A stretch of 64,000 nucleotides of DNA, taken from contig CP050295.1 of NCBI GenBank assembly GCA_014189435.1, positions 124,001 through 188,000 of the forward strand. Direction: 5' to 3'. Source of the stretch: Mesorhizobium loti. GTDB lineage: Bacteria; Pseudomonadota; Alphaproteobacteria; Rhizobiales; Rhizobiaceae. Below, piece by piece: positions 63,029-64,000 of this stretch; position 1 is the stretch's first letter; each line of letters opens with the position of its first letter. The notes beneath the pieces are model-generated. The model was not told the DNA's origin and searched no databases. It saw nothing but the letters and a program-made list of their open reading frames with translations. The translations under genes and the position numbers were made by a program.

Positions 63029-63839
63029 TAAACTTAACGCTGTGAAAACAAGATCTGGGAGTGAGGCTTTGGTTCATTCGGCGTGAAGTCGCGCGATTTG
63101 GCGCCATGCTTGCATGGCAGTTGCTCGCAGTTCTCGATGGTGGGTGGATGGAATATCGTGGCGGGGAACGTTAAAGAGGTTGGCGATCGGGTCGTGGACG
63201 GAAACGAAACGCTGAAGATGTCGCGCTGACTTGAAGCGCTTCATGATCCTCTCCCGCCGTCGGACGGGTTGATGAGAGTTCTCCGCCCGATTGTTCAGGC
63301 CCTTGTGCGAGCGATGCTCGACGCCTGGCATGATCTCCCGCTTCGCCGCACCGTAGGATCGAAGCTTGTCGGTGATCATCACACGCGGCGAACGGCCTTG
63401 CCCTTTCAGAAGCTTTCGCATCAAGCGCTTTGCCGCCTTGGCATTGCGACGGCTTTGCACCAACACGTCGAGAACAAACCCGTCCTGATCAACGGCGCGC
63501 CAAAGCCAGTGTTTCTTTCCACCGATGGTGATGACAACCTCATCGAGATACCATTTGTCGCCGAGCTTGCCGGCCGATCGCTTCCGGATATCATTGGCAA
63601 AGTGTCTGCCAAATTTCTCAGCCCAAAGTCGCACGGTCTGGTGAGAGACGATGACGCCACGAGCTGCCAGCATATCCTCGACCATCCGCAGGCTGAGCGG
63701 AAACCGGAAATAGAGCCAAACGGCATGGGCAATCACCTGCGCCGGAAATCGGTGGCGACGATAAAGAGGATCACGGGAAAATCTGGTCATGCCGCCAGAT
63801 CCCACATTTTGATCGATGCCCGGTTAACGTTACGGTGCC
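63029..63839 (-). mobile_element. IS6-family element (type 1), nearly complete
   Basis: Intact transposase and right end; the left end lacks its terminal 7 bp because of the adjoining ISKra4 copy. Confidence 0.85.
63074..63790 (-). CDS. IS6-family transposase (type 1, copy d)
   Basis: 238 residues from ATG 63790 (MTRFSRDPLYRRHRFPAQVI), same as copies a and b. Intact. Confidence 0.9.
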   Translation of the reverse strand: MTRFSRDPLYRRHRFPAQVIAHAVWLYFRFPLSLRMVEDMLAARGVIVSHQTVRLWAEKFGRHFANDIRKRSAGKLGDKWYLDEVVITIGGKKHWLWRAVDQDGFVLDVLVQSRRNAKAAKRLMRKLLKGQGRSPRVMITDKLRSYGAAKREIMPGVEHRSHKGLNNRAENSHQPVRRRERIMKRFKSARHLQRFVSVHDPIANLFNVPRHDIPSTHHRELRATAMQAWRQIARLHAE

Positions 63840-64000
63840 GCGACGAGGCCACTCTGCGGACGGAAATCCGCCGCGCCAACGACGTCTGCGCGGTCCATCG
63901 CTGCCAACTGATCGTCAACGACTATTGGCGGCTCGCCATTGAAAAAGGCTGCGACTTCGTCCATCTCGACCACGAGGATTTGGCCGCGGCCGACCTGCTG
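63839..64000 (+). pseudogene. thiE: Thiamine-phosphate synthase (thiE) fragment, 5'-truncated, continues beyond the window
   Basis: 54 codons open to the window edge: RRANDVCAVHRCQLIVNDYW, then RLAIEKGCDFVHLDHEDLAA, which is the ThiE barrel segment (I-V-N-D-Y-W and VHLGQEDL-type motif). The 5' end is replaced by the IS6 element at 63839. ThiE joins the pyrimidine and thiazole halves of thiamine. The remainder of the gene lies outside the window, so only the loss of the start is certain. Confidence 0.7.

Overview
This high-GC window looks like part of a rhizobial symbiosis island or symbiotic plasmid (Mesorhizobium/Bradyrhizobium/Sinorhizobium-like alphaproteobacterium). The evidence is a tts box upstream of a NopD-type effector, broken rhizobial type III secretion genes (nolV, rhcN, probably a YscO-like gene), four NifA-type sites (TGT-N10-ACA) each paired with a sigma-54 -24/-12 promoter, a cytokinin gene pair (idi-ipt), a relaxase remnant, DUF2285/FseA-like regulators typical of symbiosis ICEs, and very many insertion sequences. 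I saw no tRNA, rRNA or CRISPR array.

Layout. 0-1 kb: start of a divergent matA-like gene, a MatR-type operator and matR. 1-5.9 kb: Mu/Tn552-type transposon remnant, an IS3 element, an IS6 copy split by an IS110 fragment. 5.9-7.9 kb: potassium transporter kup. 8-13.1 kb: tts box and a nopD-like SUMO-protease effector with large internal repeats and two frame breaks. 13.1-15.1 kb: IS5 copy, IS110 fragment, 3' end of nolV and 5' end of rhcN. 15.5-18.5 kb: an intact four-gene ubiquitin-like conjugation defence operon, bilABCD. 18.5-20.8 kb: broken relaxase and an ATPase tail. 20.9-23.9 kb: IS5 and IS110 copies. 23.9-25.2 kb: idi and ipt. 25.2-27.3 kb: phasin and group II intron RT fragments, IS6.

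27.4-34.3 kb and 54.6-60.2 kb carry a duplicated module (inverted): an FseA-like gene, a NifA/sigma-54 promoter, a leader ORF and a gene for a protein built from TALE-like repeats of 38-39 residues. The copy at 54.7-58.3 kb is intact (1204 aa). The copy at 29 kb is truncated by an IS256 fragment, and a third, 5'-truncated paralogue lies at 32.8-34.3 kb. 35.8-37.4 kb: methyltransferase and an M16-peptidase remnant behind another NifA/sigma-54 promoter. 39.7-43.7 kb: subtilisin-type autotransporter behind the fourth such promoter. 44.8-51.5 kb: a truncated and a full copy of an F-box-like helical-repeat protein around an IS21 element, plus a candidate effector at 48.2 kb. 51.7-52.3 kb: probable YscO-like T3SS remnant. 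60.5-63.8 kb: IS6, ISKra4 and IS6 elements. 63.8 kb to the end: a thiE fragment.

The main theme is a host-interaction gene store shuffled by IS elements. Effector-like genes are under the T3SS regulator site (nopD) or, more unusually, under nitrogen-fixation control (TALE-like proteins, autotransporter, methyltransferase). The structural T3SS genes here are only fragments, so any secretion would need a complete system elsewhere. Several key genes have single-base frame breaks in G/C homopolymers; assembly error, pseudogenisation and phase variation cannot be separated from this sequence alone.
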